Shown: piece by piece, positions 13,876 through 22,855 of the stretch
How the letters are laid out: each line of letters starts with the position of its first letter
How positions within the stretch are numbered: the first letter of the stretch is position 1
Origin: Aneurinibacillus thermoaerophilus
GTDB lineage: Bacteria; Bacillota; Bacilli; Aneurinibacillales; Aneurinibacillaceae
Length of the DNA stretch: 35,109 nucleotides
Direction: 5' to 3'
NCBI RefSeq assembly: GCF_900099925.1
Contig: NZ_FNDE01000038.1
Coordinates: 1-35,109, forward strand
The notes under the pieces: generated by a model
What the model was told of the DNA's origin: nothing
Database searches by the model: none
Seen by the model: the letters and a program-made list of their open reading frames with translations, nothing else
Program-made: the position numbers and the translations under genes

Positions 13876-15627
13876 ATGAAAACCGAGCAACAACATAGCC
13901 ATAAGGCTTCACAAATCTTATGGCGCTTATTGAAAGAAAACCGGAAATTTGTCAGTTGGTGGTTCGTCTTACTGGTTTTTACTTTGGTTACGACTTTGCT
14001 TATTTCTTCTATCCCGTTGGTTGTAAAAGAAATTATCGATCAGGCCCTGCTGAAAAACAATACAGCTTTGCTCTTTCAATTACTTTGCCTTCTTTTTTCT
14101 ATTTATCTTGTCCATATCCTTTTGGAAGGTGTGAAAACATATATTCAAACGCTGGTTGGACAGCGAGCTGTGGCGATTTTTCGGCTGCGACTGTTTCGGA
14201 AAATACTGTCTCTTCCGGCCGCTTTCTACGACCGTCATCCTACGGGAGATATTCTCAATCGAATGGAAGGTGACATTAATGTTGTTGATTTCCTTACATC
14301 CAGGCTTCTCTTTCTCAGCTTTTCACAAATCATGATGATGATGTATAGTCTCGGCATGATGGCGTATTTAGATTGGAGACTTTTTCTAGTAAGCGCCGTC
14401 TTGTTTCCGACTGTTTATGCGGTTCAAATGTATTTTGGAAAAAAGATTAAACAAAAAACCCTACAGTTACGCACCTTTGCCTCAGGCATTTTCACAGCTA
14501 CGCAAGAGAGCATAATCGGCATTCGATTCATTCAGGAAATGGGAAGGAGATTATTTGTTGGAACCCGTTATATTAAAAGCCTGCGCAGCGTGATTCGTCA
14601 ACAATTGCACCTTGCACGCTTCTCAGTCTTTGCATCTGCAGCAATGAGCGGAAATGTGATCTTTATGCTACTAATTTCTTATGGTTTAGGGGGATATTTT
14701 GTTACTCAAGATTTGCTTACTCTAGGTACGCTTATTGCATTTAATACATACATCGAAAAATTATATTCTTCGCTGACGGTTGCTTCAACCTACTGGATTG
14801 AAATGCAGCGGGCAGCAGCAAGTGTGGAGCGTTTATATTGGTTGCTTGACCAGCCTTCCTTATCACGAGATGGACAACGGCTTGAGCGTTTGCAGGGACA
14901 TATTGTGTTTCGTGATGTGTCTTTTCATTATGAAGGGAAGCAACAGACGTTGGAAGACATTACGTTTGACATTCAACCTGCGACCACCACAGCTATTGTA
15001 GGTGCGAGCGGCTCCGGAAAAAGTACGCTCCTTTCCTTGATTATGGGGCATTATCCGGTGGCGAAGGGAAACATTTTCATTGATGGGATTCCGCTTTCAT
15101 CGCTGTCGCTTACCAGCCTGAGGAAAAAGATCGGGGTTGTATCGCAACAGCCTTTCTTCTTTTTGGCGACTATACGCGAAAATTTACAACTGGTAAAAAG
15201 GGAAGCAACTGATGAAGAATTATATGAGGTTTTGGAAGAAGTAGGGTTGGGAGGATGGGTGAAAGAGCTTCCCAATGGTTTGGATACTATGGTAGGAGAG
15301 CGCGGTCTTCAGTTATCAGGTGGACAAAGGCAAAAACTTGCACTTTCCCGTGTTATCTTGCAGAATCCTGATATAATTATTTTAGACGAAGCTACTGCTT
15401 TCTTGGATAATTTGTCGGAGGAGCAAATCAAGCGTTTGCTTCGCTCCCGATTTTTTGGAAAAACCATTGTAATGGTAGCTCATCGCCTATCTATGGTACG
15501 TGAAGCGGATCAGGTCATTATGATTGAAAATGGGCGCATATGTGCGCAAGGAACACACGAATATTTGTTTGCTACTTCTCTTTCCTATCAAGCTTTGTGG
15601 AAAGATGAGGTTTCTGCCTTTACATAA
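13876..15627 (+). CDS. ABC exporter (fused membrane and ATPase domains)
   Basis: The 583-residue half-transporter has a six-helix type-1 exporter membrane domain (about residues 25-310) and a nucleotide-binding domain (about 345-583). Walker A GASGSGKST is at 376-384, the signature LSGGQ at 480-484, and Walker B ILDEAT with Asp504/Glu505. It lacks the N-terminal C39 peptidase domain that would cut a double-glycine leader. The subtilosin cluster has no such gene, so this is an addition, most likely exporting the modified peptide. GAGAAAGGATTTATGAA precedes the ATG. Spacing to albA is 81 bases. Confidence 0.9.
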   Translation: MKTEQQHSHKASQILWRLLKENRKFVSWWFVLLVFTLVTTLLISSIPLVVKEIIDQALLKNNTALLFQLLCLLFSIYLVHILLEGVKTYIQTLVGQRAVAIFRLRLFRKILSLPAAFYDRHPTGDILNRMEGDINVVDFLTSRLLFLSFSQIMMMMYSLGMMAYLDWRLFLVSAVLFPTVYAVQMYFGKKIKQKTLQLRTFASGIFTATQESIIGIRFIQEMGRRLFVGTRYIKSLRSVIRQQLHLARFSVFASAAMSGNVIFMLLISYGLGGYFVTQDLLTLGTLIAFNTYIEKLYSSLTVASTYWIEMQRAAASVERLYWLLDQPSLSRDGQRLERLQGHIVFRDVSFHYEGKQQTLEDITFDIQPATTTAIVGASGSGKSTLLSLIMGHYPVAKGNIFIDGIPLSSLSLTSLRKKIGVVSQQPFFFLATIRENLQLVKREATDEELYEVLEEVGLGGWVKELPNGLDTMVGERGLQLSGGQRQKLALSRVILQNPDIIILDEATAFLDNLSEEQIKRLLRSRFFGKTIVMVAHRLSMVREADQVIMIENGRICAQGTHEYLFATSLSYQALWKDEVSAFT

Positions 15628-15650
15628 CCATACAAGGAGGAGATAACATC

Positions 15651-15803
15651 ATGAATCAGCTTATCTTTCGGCTCGTCATTCTGGCTTTATTTATCTTTGT
15701 GGCCATCAAAAACGGGAACAAAGGCGGATGGGTCACCTATGCGATTTGGGCTGCGGCTGCCATTTGGGCCATTGATACTATAAGAAGGGTTCGGAAACGA
15801 TGA
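15651..15803 (+). CDS. Small membrane peptide, AlbB-like
   Basis: The 50-residue peptide has two hydrophobic segments (about 4-19 and 27-43) and an Arg/Lys-rich tail RRVRKR. A perfect AAGGAGGAG lies at good spacing before the ATG. Its stop overlaps the start of the next gene (ATGA), so it is translationally coupled to the ATPase. Its place between the albA part and the albC/albD pair is the same as AlbB (53 residues, two-segment membrane peptide) in the subtilosin operon. Sequence similarity to AlbB is weak, so the call rests on position, size and topology. It may take part in producer immunity. Confidence 0.75.
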   Translation: MNQLIFRLVILALFIFVAIKNGNKGGWVTYAIWAAAAIWAIDTIRRVRKR

Positions 15804-16534
15804 AGACGGCTTTCGTACTTACTGTAAAAAATCTAAGCAAAACATACGGGGAATACAAGGCGGTTCACCCTTTGACTTTTTGTATACGACCCGGAGAAAT
15901 TCACGGTTTATTAGGTCCAAATGGCGCTGGAAAAACCACTACAATTAAAATGATTATTGGTGTCTTAGAGAAAACGTCTGGAGATATTGAAATCAATGGC
16001 ATTTCTTTGCAGGAGGAGCCAGTCCGAGCGAAGAGGAATGTATTTTATGTACCCGATCATCCTGTGCTTTTTGAAAAAATGACTGGAAAAGATTTTTTAT
16101 CTTTTATGGCTGATCTGTATGGTGTTGATTACTGTTCGTCTCTTGTTGAAATTGAATCGGTGATAAATCGGTTTCAGCTGACTCCACATCTAGCAAAAAG
16201 CATTGGTGAGATGTCGCTTGGAACCCGGCAAAAACTGTTGCTTACCGCCGGTCTTATGGTGCGGGCTCCACTGCTTATTCTGGATGAACCGATCGTAGGT
16301 CTCGATCCTGAATCGATCCTGTATTTTAAGGAATGCTTGCGCGAGTATGCCCAGCAGGGAGGAGCCGTCCTGTTTTCCACACACCTGTTATTCATGGCTC
16401 AGGAACTATGTACTCATCTGGTCGTTATGAAACAAGGAACGATGATCGCTGCCGGGCCTGCCAGCGAACTCATATCAAAACAAAACCAAAATCTGGAGCA
16501 GGTATTTATGGAGATGATAGCACATGGGGAGTAA
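15800..16534 (+). CDS. albC: ABC transporter ATP-binding protein, AlbC-like
   Basis: This is a stand-alone ATPase of 244 residues. Walker A GPNGAGKT is at 39-46, the signature is the divergent SLGTRQK at 139-145 and Walker B LILDEP has Asp162/Glu163, followed by the H-loop STHLL. It belongs to the DrrA/CcmA-like class used for immunity or export of peptides and matches AlbC in size and operon place. The start overlaps the small membrane peptide gene and the stop overlaps the next gene by 11 bases, so it pairs with the following membrane protein. Immunity (peptide removal from the membrane) is the likely role by analogy. Confidence 0.88.
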   Translation: MKTAFVLTVKNLSKTYGEYKAVHPLTFCIRPGEIHGLLGPNGAGKTTTIKMIIGVLEKTSGDIEINGISLQEEPVRAKRNVFYVPDHPVLFEKMTGKDFLSFMADLYGVDYCSSLVEIESVINRFQLTPHLAKSIGEMSLGTRQKLLLTAGLMVRAPLLILDEPIVGLDPESILYFKECLREYAQQGGAVLFSTHLLFMAQELCTHLVVMKQGTMIAAGPASELISKQNQNLEQVFMEMIAHGE

Positions 16535-18023
16535 AGCGACCTGGCTGCTTGCGCGAACGATCTTGCGAGACTATTTTACTTTTACCAAGAAAAAGACGAT
16601 TTTATTTATCGTGACGATAATATTGTTGTGGAACGTTCTTTATGAAAATGCAGGGCTTTTTTTTCACAGTGTTTCCTTCCTCTCGCCTTCAAATCTTGTG
16701 ATGCTTTCGCTGATCGGAACGCAAATTATTTTTTTATATGTGACATTTAACTGGTTGATGTCAGCGCTTTATTACGGCAAGAATACAGAAACGCTGCTGG
16801 CCCTGCCCTTTACTAAAAGCCGGATCGTATGGACTTATTTTGCGGTGACCTTGTTGCGGTTTTATGCCTTCAAATTGTTATTTTTCTTGCCGCTTGTATA
16901 CGCGGCGATGAGAGCAGGCGACTCTTCCTGGACGGAGTGGGGCCTTATCATGGCCAGCCTCTTTCTGTTTCCGGTTTTCACGCAAGAGCTTTCTTTGCTG
17001 CTTTTGTTAGTTCTCTTTTCATTTTCTGTAAGAAAAGGGGGGCAGCACATCGCAATAATCCTAGCGGCAGTGCTGTTCATTCTCACTGCTGCGCTCTGGC
17101 TTCGAAGTCATCCAGCGTATCTTAACGCGATAGCGGAAACGGTACATCATCCAGCATTTTGGTTCGGGCTGAGCGGGAGTATTGGGGCGTTAGCCGTTCT
17201 TCTTCAATTTTTCATTGAAAAAAGCTGGCTAAAAGGGCGTGAGCAGGCGAAGCAAACGAGCGTTGCGGCCGATTTTCTGCCCGGGATGAACAATCAATTG
17301 CTGAAAAGGGAAATCAAAAACTTTTTTCTTACGCCTACGTTTATTATTAACTATATTGCCATGGCCATGCTGGGAACAGTGTTTGTATTCTTTTTCATTA
17401 ATAACTTATCGGCGCAGCTGTTTCCTTCCATTTTTTCCGCAGATGACATATTCATGCGAGGAAGCGCTATTTTTGCGGCGATTTATTTGTTAGCCATGAT
17501 GATGTCAAGTTCTACCGTAGCATTTTCGCGGGATGGAACGGAATGGACATATCTGCGTTGCCTTCCGCTTTCTTTTTCGGCACTTTTTCATATCAAGCTT
17601 TGGTTTTGTTATGCTGTAGATATATTGGCTGTCTTTCCGGCTGCAATCTTTTTATTCTGGTGGCTTCCGCTCGGCTCGGTTGTTATGATACCCGTGCTTG
17701 GGGTTGCGATCGCTGGAAGCATTTTGACGCAAACCCTTGTCAAAATGGCTGTGGATGCTATATGCCCCCAGTTTGCGTGGAACAGTCCGGCGCAAGCGCT
17801 GCGCCATCCGAAACGCTATATTGCCTATTTGGTGAATCTTATCGTTATGGGTTTATACGGAGGAATTGGCTGGGGTTCCTATCACTACGGAGTGTTTTCC
17901 TTTTTTGAAACAATTTTTCTTATTATATTAATGGAAGCTATAGTAGCCGCGTTTCTTTATTTATTTTTACGCATTGAAGGAAAAAAAGCGGATCGTCTTT
18001 CCAGCTGTATATTGAAGGTATAA
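16524..18023 (+). CDS. albD: ABC transporter membrane subunit, AlbD-like
   Basis: The 499-residue integral membrane protein has about twelve hydrophobic segments in two halves split by a hydrophilic region near residues 230-260 (KSWLKGREQAKQTSV). It overlaps the ATPase gene by 11 bases, so the two form one transporter. Position and topology match AlbD, which is somewhat shorter. The last gene of the cluster: a hairpin follows at 18044. Genes for AlbE/AlbF-type M16 peptidases and AlbG, which follow albD in B. subtilis, are absent; the next gene is on the other strand. Confidence 0.8.
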   Translation: MGSKATWLLARTILRDYFTFTKKKTILFIVTIILLWNVLYENAGLFFHSVSFLSPSNLVMLSLIGTQIIFLYVTFNWLMSALYYGKNTETLLALPFTKSRIVWTYFAVTLLRFYAFKLLFFLPLVYAAMRAGDSSWTEWGLIMASLFLFPVFTQELSLLLLLVLFSFSVRKGGQHIAIILAAVLFILTAALWLRSHPAYLNAIAETVHHPAFWFGLSGSIGALAVLLQFFIEKSWLKGREQAKQTSVAADFLPGMNNQLLKREIKNFFLTPTFIINYIAMAMLGTVFVFFFINNLSAQLFPSIFSADDIFMRGSAIFAAIYLLAMMMSSSTVAFSRDGTEWTYLRCLPLSFSALFHIKLWFCYAVDILAVFPAAIFLFWWLPLGSVVMIPVLGVAIAGSILTQTLVKMAVDAICPQFAWNSPAQALRHPKRYIAYLVNLIVMGLYGGIGWGSYHYGVFSFFETIFLIILMEAIVAAFLYLFLRIEGKKADRLSSCILKV

Positions 18024-18043
18024 CAGGTTTTAGCATCATTCAT

Positions 18044-18087
18044 TCATGCAGAGGCCGTTCTGGATGTTCAGGCGGCTTCTGCATGAA
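18044..18087. terminator. Hairpin between the sactipeptide cluster and the DUF421 gene
   Basis: TTCATGCAGAGGCCG pairs with CGGCTTCTGCATGAA across about 14 bases. No T-run follows on either strand, so termination is plausible but weakly supported. Confidence 0.5.
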
Positions 18088-18099
18088 GGGTACCATAGG

Positions 18100-18963
18100 C
18101 TATTTTTGTTGCAAATAAGGAGTCACCTGCTCGATAACTTGTTGTAACGCTTTGGCATTCATTTCGTATTCCTGCTTGACTTTTTGATCTGTCGTTTCAA
18201 GTGCGAAACTTTCTAAATCGGCTTGGCATTTTTTCAAGGTCGCCAATACTAACGGAAGTTCCTGGGGAGTTGGCACCGTAATGTTATCGTTATACAAATC
18301 GACATATAGCTGGCCATAGCTATCCACCTGGCCCAAATATACATTATCCAAGGATACTCCTATTTTATCCAAGGCGGTGTGCAACCATCTTACAGATAAA
18401 CCAGCCGCCTTAAGAGGTTCCAGCATAATCTTGCCGTCCAGAATGACGGTTTGCGCTTCTTTTACCGGGGCTGGTTTCATCTGCAAGTCGCTTGGGGTAA
18501 GCGGCTGTTTGTCTTTTTTCAACAGCACGCTAACCTCCCCGTTTTGTTCAAGGACAGCAAATTCCACATCAGCCACAGAAAACACATTTTTTAAACGCAG
18601 CTGTTCCAATAATTCCTCTCCAGCATATCTTTCCTTTTTTAGATTTTCCTCCATGATCTTTCCATCTTTTATCAGAACAGTCGCATTCCCCTCCACAATG
18701 TCATTAAACTTTTTATTTTTGAGCGCTAAATAACCGAAAAGAATAGGAATAAGCGCCCAGATAAATAAACTGGTAAAGCCATGCAGCCAATTCGCTTCAA
18801 GGTCGGATGAAATAAAGGCCGCGAGCGAACCTATGGTAATTCCTACCACATAATCAAAAAAAGTTATTTGGGAAAGTTGGCGTTTTCCCATCAATCTTGT
18901 TAAAAAGAGCAATACAACAATGGATATAATGGAACGAATAATCACTTCTAAAAAATTAGGCAA
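18100..18963 (-). CDS. DUF421 (YetF/YdfS-type) membrane protein
   Basis: The 287-residue protein has three N-terminal membrane helices (about 5-25, 38-55 and 62-80) with the family motif TRLMGKRQLSQITFFDYVVGITIGS. Two copies of the small soluble YetF-type domain follow (LIKDGKIMEENLKKERYAGE..., then ILDGKIMLEPLKAAGLSVRW). The extra C-terminal helical tail is of the kind seen in the longer Bacillales members. These proteins are common in spore formers; some affect spore properties, but the molecular role is not established. The TTG start at 18963 has AAAGGAGGGAG upstream. It is a single gene. Confidence 0.85.
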   Translation of the reverse strand: MPNFLEVIIRSIISIVVLLFLTRLMGKRQLSQITFFDYVVGITIGSLAAFISSDLEANWLHGFTSLFIWALIPILFGYLALKNKKFNDIVEGNATVLIKDGKIMEENLKKERYAGEELLEQLRLKNVFSVADVEFAVLEQNGEVSVLLKKDKQPLTPSDLQMKPAPVKEAQTVILDGKIMLEPLKAAGLSVRWLHTALDKIGVSLDNVYLGQVDSYGQLYVDLYNDNITVPTPQELPLVLATLKKCQADLESFALETTDQKVKQEYEMNAKALQQVIEQVTPYLQQK

Positions 18964-19140
18964 TAGACTCCCTCCTTTGACAACAAAGATGCAAATTTTT
19001 TTCGTTTATAGTTTGCTTTGCAGGCGTAAATGATAAACATGGAATTTTGAAATTTGTTGCTTTAGACCTTACGTTTTCAATACGTAATCAGGTATTTCGT
19101 CAGGCCGGACATTTCGTCTAATTTAAAAATAAATCAATCA

Positions 19141-19225
19141 ATTCAAAAATGAATAATTACTTATGTATCAAAAGTTTTTTAAATATATCAGAAATAGTAA
19201 AAATGGTTTTTATTCAAAAATGAAT
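19141..19225 (+). promoter_or_regulatory. Two identical palindromes, candidate activator sites upstream of the sigma-54 promoter
   Basis: ATTCAAAAATGAAT occurs twice, at 19141-19154 and 19212-19225. Each copy is an inverted repeat (ATTCA, four A, TGAAT). They lie about 220-300 bases upstream of the -24 element, the usual range for enhancer sites of sigma-54 activators. A further inverted repeat TTACG/CGTAA lies near 19070. Confidence 0.5.
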
Positions 19226-19438
19226 CAATCGGAAGTTGAGCCGATGAGAAGTCTACGTGAAGAAACATGGAACGGGTGAAAAGCGAGTTGAATGTTCTCC
19301 GGAATAAGTACCAGCTTGCGTATGGTATGATTATCAAGAGCGAGAAAATGATACAGAACGACGACGGAAATAGCAAAAGCCATCGGTATTAGTCAACCTT
19401 TCGTTTCTCGTAAAATTAAAAAATACAGAATAAAATAA
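19215..19438 (+). pseudogene. Relic of a sigma-54-dependent activator
   Basis: Short pieces of one protein remain in shifting frames: a MERVKSELNVLRNKYQLAYG linker-type stretch at 19267-19326, KSEKMIQ as at the start of an AAA+ domain, then, after a frame change, TTTEIAKAIGISQPFVSRK and KKYRIK ending at 19438. The last part matches the C-terminal helix-turn-helix of TyrR/RocR-like activators. The AAA+ core is missing, so the gene has an internal deletion. It sits directly before a sigma-54 promoter, where such activators are often found. A sigma-factor region-4 fragment is a less likely alternative. Confidence 0.5.
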
Positions 19439-19441
19439 AAA

Positions 19442-19457
19442 TGGTATAGAATTTGCA
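19442..19457 (+). promoter_or_regulatory. Sigma-54 (SigL) promoter of the aminotransferase operon
   Basis: TGGTATA-GAAT-TTGCA has the invariant GG (19443-19444) and GC (19455-19456) separated by exactly 10 bases, and matches TGGYAYR-N4-TTGCW throughout. It lies 44 bases before the ATG. Control by sigma-54 and an enhancer-binding activator is known for gab genes of the Bacillus cereus group. Confidence 0.8.
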
Positions 19458-19500
19458 AATTCTAAAGAAACGAAATTACGTGCCAGAGGAGAGAATTTGC

Positions 19501-20844
19501 ATGACAGAGAATAGCTGGATGAAATTGTTCAAAAAGATGCCGGATTTGCTTGCGCCGACGATGGCGAAAGATCACCCGAATTTGCCGGTTGTGAAGGAAG
19601 AAGGATGTTATTACTACGGATTGGACGGCAAGAAGTATCTAGATTTCACATCAGGCATTGCGGTAGCGAACACCGGACATCGACATCCAAGAGTAGTGCA
19701 GGCGATTAAAGACGCTGCCGATCGGCTTATGCACGGACCGTCCGGGGTTATTATGTATGAATCGCTGCTTCGTTTGGCAGATGAATTGACACGCATCATG
19801 CCGAAAGGACTGGATTGTTTCTTCTTTGCGAATAGTGGCACGGAAGCGATTGAAGGAGCTATCAAGTTGGCCAAGCATGTTACCAGAAGACCGTATGTAG
19901 TTTCATTTACAGGGTGCTTCCATGGGCGTTCTCTGGGAGCATTAAGCGTCACTACTTCAAAGAGCAAGTACCGAAAATATTTGCAACCGAACGGATTGAC
20001 GTATCAACTGCTGTATGCGAATCCGAAAGATTGTCCGCCAGAGGAAAATCCGGACACGTACTTCGCAAGCAAGCTGGAAAAAGACGCGGCTTCTCTGTTT
20101 GCGCATCAGGTCACTCCCGAAGAGGTGGCGTGCATGATTCTGGAGCCGGTGCTCGGAGAAGGAGGATATATCGTGCCGCCGCAAGGCTGGTTGCGCAAAG
20201 TACGGGAGATTTGTGATCGGTATGGAATTTTGCTGATCTTCGACGAGGTACAGACTGGATTTGGCCGCACGGGCGAATGGTTTGCCGCGCAAACGTTTGG
20301 TGTTACTCCTGATATTATGGCGATAGCCAAAGGGATCGCTTCCGGACTTCCGCTAAGCGCGACGGTCGCCTCCAAGGAGCTAATGAAACAATGGCCGCTG
20401 GGCAGCCATGGTACAACATTCGGCGGCAACCCGATTGCGTGTGCGGCGGCGCTCGCAACGCTGGAAGTATTTAAAGAAGAAAGGTTATTGGAAAATTGCC
20501 GGGAAGTTGGGGCTTATGCCCGTGAAAAGCTGGAAGAGTTGAAAGCCATGCATTCGGTGATCGGTGACGTGCGTTCAGTCGGACTGATGATTGGTATTGA
20601 GGTTATTAATCCGCGTACCGGTGAACCGAACGGCGACGGGGTCATGCATATTTTGAACCGTTGCCTGGAGAAAGGGGTTCTTTTCTATCTGTGCGGAAAT
20701 AAGGGTGAGGTTATTCGTATGATTCCTCCGTTGACCGTAACGAAAGAACAGATTGATGATGGGCTGCGAATACTGGATGAAGCACTTACTGAATATGAAG
20801 CGGACATGGGAGTAAGTTCGGTGATGTCCGGCGCTGGATGTTAA
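19501..20844 (+). CDS. gabT: Class III aminotransferase, probably 4-aminobutyrate/5-aminovalerate type
   Basis: The 447-residue PLP enzyme has the class III signature [12 protein letters not shown] (Asp248 for the pyridine nitrogen) and the Schiff-base lysine Lys277 in [25 protein letters not shown] at 111-125 binds the cofactor phosphate, and [17 protein letters not shown] is also present. It moves the amino group of GABA or a related omega-amino acid to 2-oxoglutarate in the cytoplasm. AGAGGAGAG precedes ATG 19501; a TTG further upstream at 19453 overlaps the promoter and is rejected. It is first in an operon with a sodium symporter 68 bases downstream. GABA is the best guess from family and sigma-54 control; ornithine or beta-alanine are alternatives. 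Confidence 0.85.
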   Translation: MTENSWMKLFKKMPDLLAPTMAKDHPNLPVVKEEGCYYYGLDGKKYLDFTSGIAVANTGHRHPRVVQAIKDAADRLMHGPSGVIMYESLLRLADELTRIMPKGLDCFFFANSGTEAIEGAIKLAKHVTRRPYVVSFTGCFHGRSLGALSVTTSKSKYRKYLQPNGLTYQLLYANPKDCPPEENPDTYFASKLEKDAASLFAHQVTPEEVACMILEPVLGEGGYIVPPQGWLRKVREICDRYGILLIFDEVQTGFGRTGEWFAAQTFGVTPDIMAIAKGIASGLPLSATVASKELMKQWPLGSHGTTFGGNPIACAAALATLEVFKEERLLENCREVGAYAREKLEELKAMHSVIGDVRSVGLMIGIEVINPRTGEPNGDGVMHILNRCLEKGVLFYLCGNKGEVIRMIPPLTVTKEQIDDGLRILDEALTEYEADMGVSSVMSGAGC

Positions 20845-20912
20845 ATAAGAGAGGGAACGGCCCTTCTTTAGTCCATTTTTGCAGGTAAAAATGAGAGGAC
20901 GGAGGAAAATAG

Positions 20913-22346
20913 ATGAGCGTACTTGATACAACTGTTGTTCTTCTTTATTTTATTATTTTAATCGTTGTGGGATTTGTCGGGGCGAAAAAGGCGAAGACTG
21001 CAGAAGACTACGCATTGGCAGGAAGAAATCTTGGTTTGTTTATATATCTTGGATGTCTTTCCGCCGTTATTCTTGGTGGAGCATCCACAATCGGAACCGC
21101 TAAGTTAGGATATCAGTTCGGTCTTTCCGGGATATGGTTTGTTTTCATGATTGGCCTTGGTATTACCGTGCTTGGACTCGTTTTTATTCATCATATTTAC
21201 GGGGCGAATGTAACGACAATCAGCGAGTTGTTGGGGCGGCGGTACAATAAGGAAACACGCTTGCTTAGCGCGTTGGTAGCTGCTATTTATACGATGATGG
21301 TTTCTGTGACCCAGGTTATAGGGATCGGAACCATTATTAACGCAGTGCTTGGCTGGAATATGACTGCTTCCATGTTGATAGGTGGAGGGATCGTGCTGTT
21401 TTACACGATTCTAGGGGGCATGTGGAGCGTCACAATGACAGACATTATCCAGTTTATTATTATGACTGTCGGTATCTTCCTGTTTATGCTGCCAATGAGC
21501 CTGTCACATGTGGGCGGATGGGAAGCGCTTACTTCCCGTTTGCCGGCTACGTATTTTGATTTTACATCGATGGGTTGGGGCGAAATTTTCCAATACTTCT
21601 TGCTCTATACGCTGGGCATGGTAGTATCGCAGGACATTTGGCAGCGCGTGTTCACAGCACGTACGACTAAAATCGCGCGCAGCGGCGCAGTATACGCAGG
21701 GCTCTATAGTTTTATATACGCGCTGGCGCTGAGCATCATCGGTATGTGCGCGCTGGTGGCGTTGCCGTCTCTTAAGGATACACAGAATGTATTCGCGAAA
21801 ATGGCGCTGGAGATTCTGCCTCCTGGTATTCTCGGGCTCATTCTTGCAAGCGTGTGTTCCGCGTTGATGTCTACGGCTTCAGGAACATTACTGGCTTCAT
21901 CGACGCTTTTATCGCACGATATTCTGAAGCAATACTGGCCAAAGGATATCAGCGATAAGAAGTTTGTTTTTTTGTCGCGTCTAATTACATTAGTGATTGG
22001 AGTTATCGCCATTATGTTTGCTATCTGGATTCAGGACGTGCTTGTGGCGTTGGATGTAGCATATGCCATTCTATCAGGAGCGATTTTTGTTCCGGTGGTT
22101 CTTGGATTTTTATGGAAAAAAGCAACAGCAAAAGCTGGCCTCTATTCTATTGTTATTAGTTCACTGGTGGTGTTCGGGAGTTTGGCGGTTGAAGGACTCA
22201 GTTCCACCAATCCGATCATATATGGAATTGTGACCAGTATTGTATCAATGGTTGTTCTTTCATATGTGAGCCAGCCTTCTTCTCCGTCGCAGGAGGTGAA
22301 TCGGTTTGTAGAAGAGGAAGAGGGCAGAAAGTTGATAAATGGGTAA
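20913..22346 (+). CDS. Sodium:solute symporter (SSS family)
   Basis: The 477-residue protein has about 13 membrane segments and the SSS signature pieces AEDYALAGRNLG, STIGTAKLGYQFG, YTILGGMWSVTMTDIIQF and SALMSTASGTLLASSTLLSHDI, the last with the Ser/Thr residues of the Na2 site. It couples sodium entry to uptake of an organic solute. GGAGGAAAATAG precedes the ATG. Operon position after the aminotransferase suggests its substrate is the amino donor used by that enzyme, such as GABA or another omega-amino acid; this is inference. A strong terminator follows. Confidence 0.87.
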   Translation: MSVLDTTVVLLYFIILIVVGFVGAKKAKTAEDYALAGRNLGLFIYLGCLSAVILGGASTIGTAKLGYQFGLSGIWFVFMIGLGITVLGLVFIHHIYGANVTTISELLGRRYNKETRLLSALVAAIYTMMVSVTQVIGIGTIINAVLGWNMTASMLIGGGIVLFYTILGGMWSVTMTDIIQFIIMTVGIFLFMLPMSLSHVGGWEALTSRLPATYFDFTSMGWGEIFQYFLLYTLGMVVSQDIWQRVFTARTTKIARSGAVYAGLYSFIYALALSIIGMCALVALPSLKDTQNVFAKMALEILPPGILGLILASVCSALMSTASGTLLASSTLLSHDILKQYWPKDISDKKFVFLSRLITLVIGVIAIMFAIWIQDVLVALDVAYAILSGAIFVPVVLGFLWKKATAKAGLYSIVISSLVVFGSLAVEGLSSTNPIIYGIVTSIVSMVVLSYVSQPSSPSQEVNRFVEEEEGRKLING

Positions 22347-22359
22347 GAACTGAATGCTT

Positions 22360-22399
22360 CCCTTTAAAGTAGATGCTTTACGCATTTACTTTAAAGGGG
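22360..22399 (+). terminator. Terminator of the gabT-symporter operon
   Basis: CCCTTTAAAGTA and TACTTTAAAGGG pair, with an inner ATGC/GCAT stem, followed by GTTTTTT. Confidence 0.9.
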
Positions 22400-22404
22400 T
22401 TTTT

Positions 22405-22855
22405 TGTAAATGTAACGCATAACCATAGTTTCGCTTTAATGTAAGCGTTTGCGATGATTTTGGAATAGAACTTATAATTTGATTAGCCGATTATTTTCTA
22501 AGTAGACGCGCAAAAACACATAAGGAAAAAAATCGTATTTTTGAAGCGGGAAAAGTTACAACACAGTCCGTCACATATACTACACAGCAGGTGTTGGTTA
22601 TTTACAAAAGCATTGAAAAGGGAGGATGGTTCCGACGTGCCACGATCACGCAGCGCTTTTAAAAGAGTGGCGTGAAAAGTGCGATTCTGTGACTTTTCTT
22701 CGTTTGTTCCTGGAAAAACAGGTATAATGGTCTTCCTCATTTCTGGATTGTGATAGTATAACACCTGGCACATTTTATATTCGAGCATTGGTTGTAGCAT
22801 GCATACAGATAAGGCAAGTAGGGTACAAAGAAGTAAAGAAAGGAGGAAAACCATT
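22405..22855. other. Gene-poor leader region of corA
   Basis: No accepted gene. A 33-codon frame at 22626-22727 (ending in FLRLFLEKQV) reads protein-like, but GGGAGG touches its ATG, so spacing is poor; it may be a relic. TATAAT at 22723-22728 is a possible -10 for corA. The conserved M-box magnesium riboswitch core was looked for and not seen. Confidence 0.4.

Noticed and set aside
13876-15627. C39 peptidase domain on the sactipeptide exporter
   Set aside because: The protein starts directly with the membrane domain and has no Cys/His peptidase motif.
22626-22727. 33-codon frame upstream of corA
   Set aside because: Protein-like but the Shine-Dalgarno sequence touches the ATG and no homologue is recognised.
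22405-22855. Magnesium (M-box) riboswitch ahead of corA
   Set aside because: The conserved M-box core was not found.
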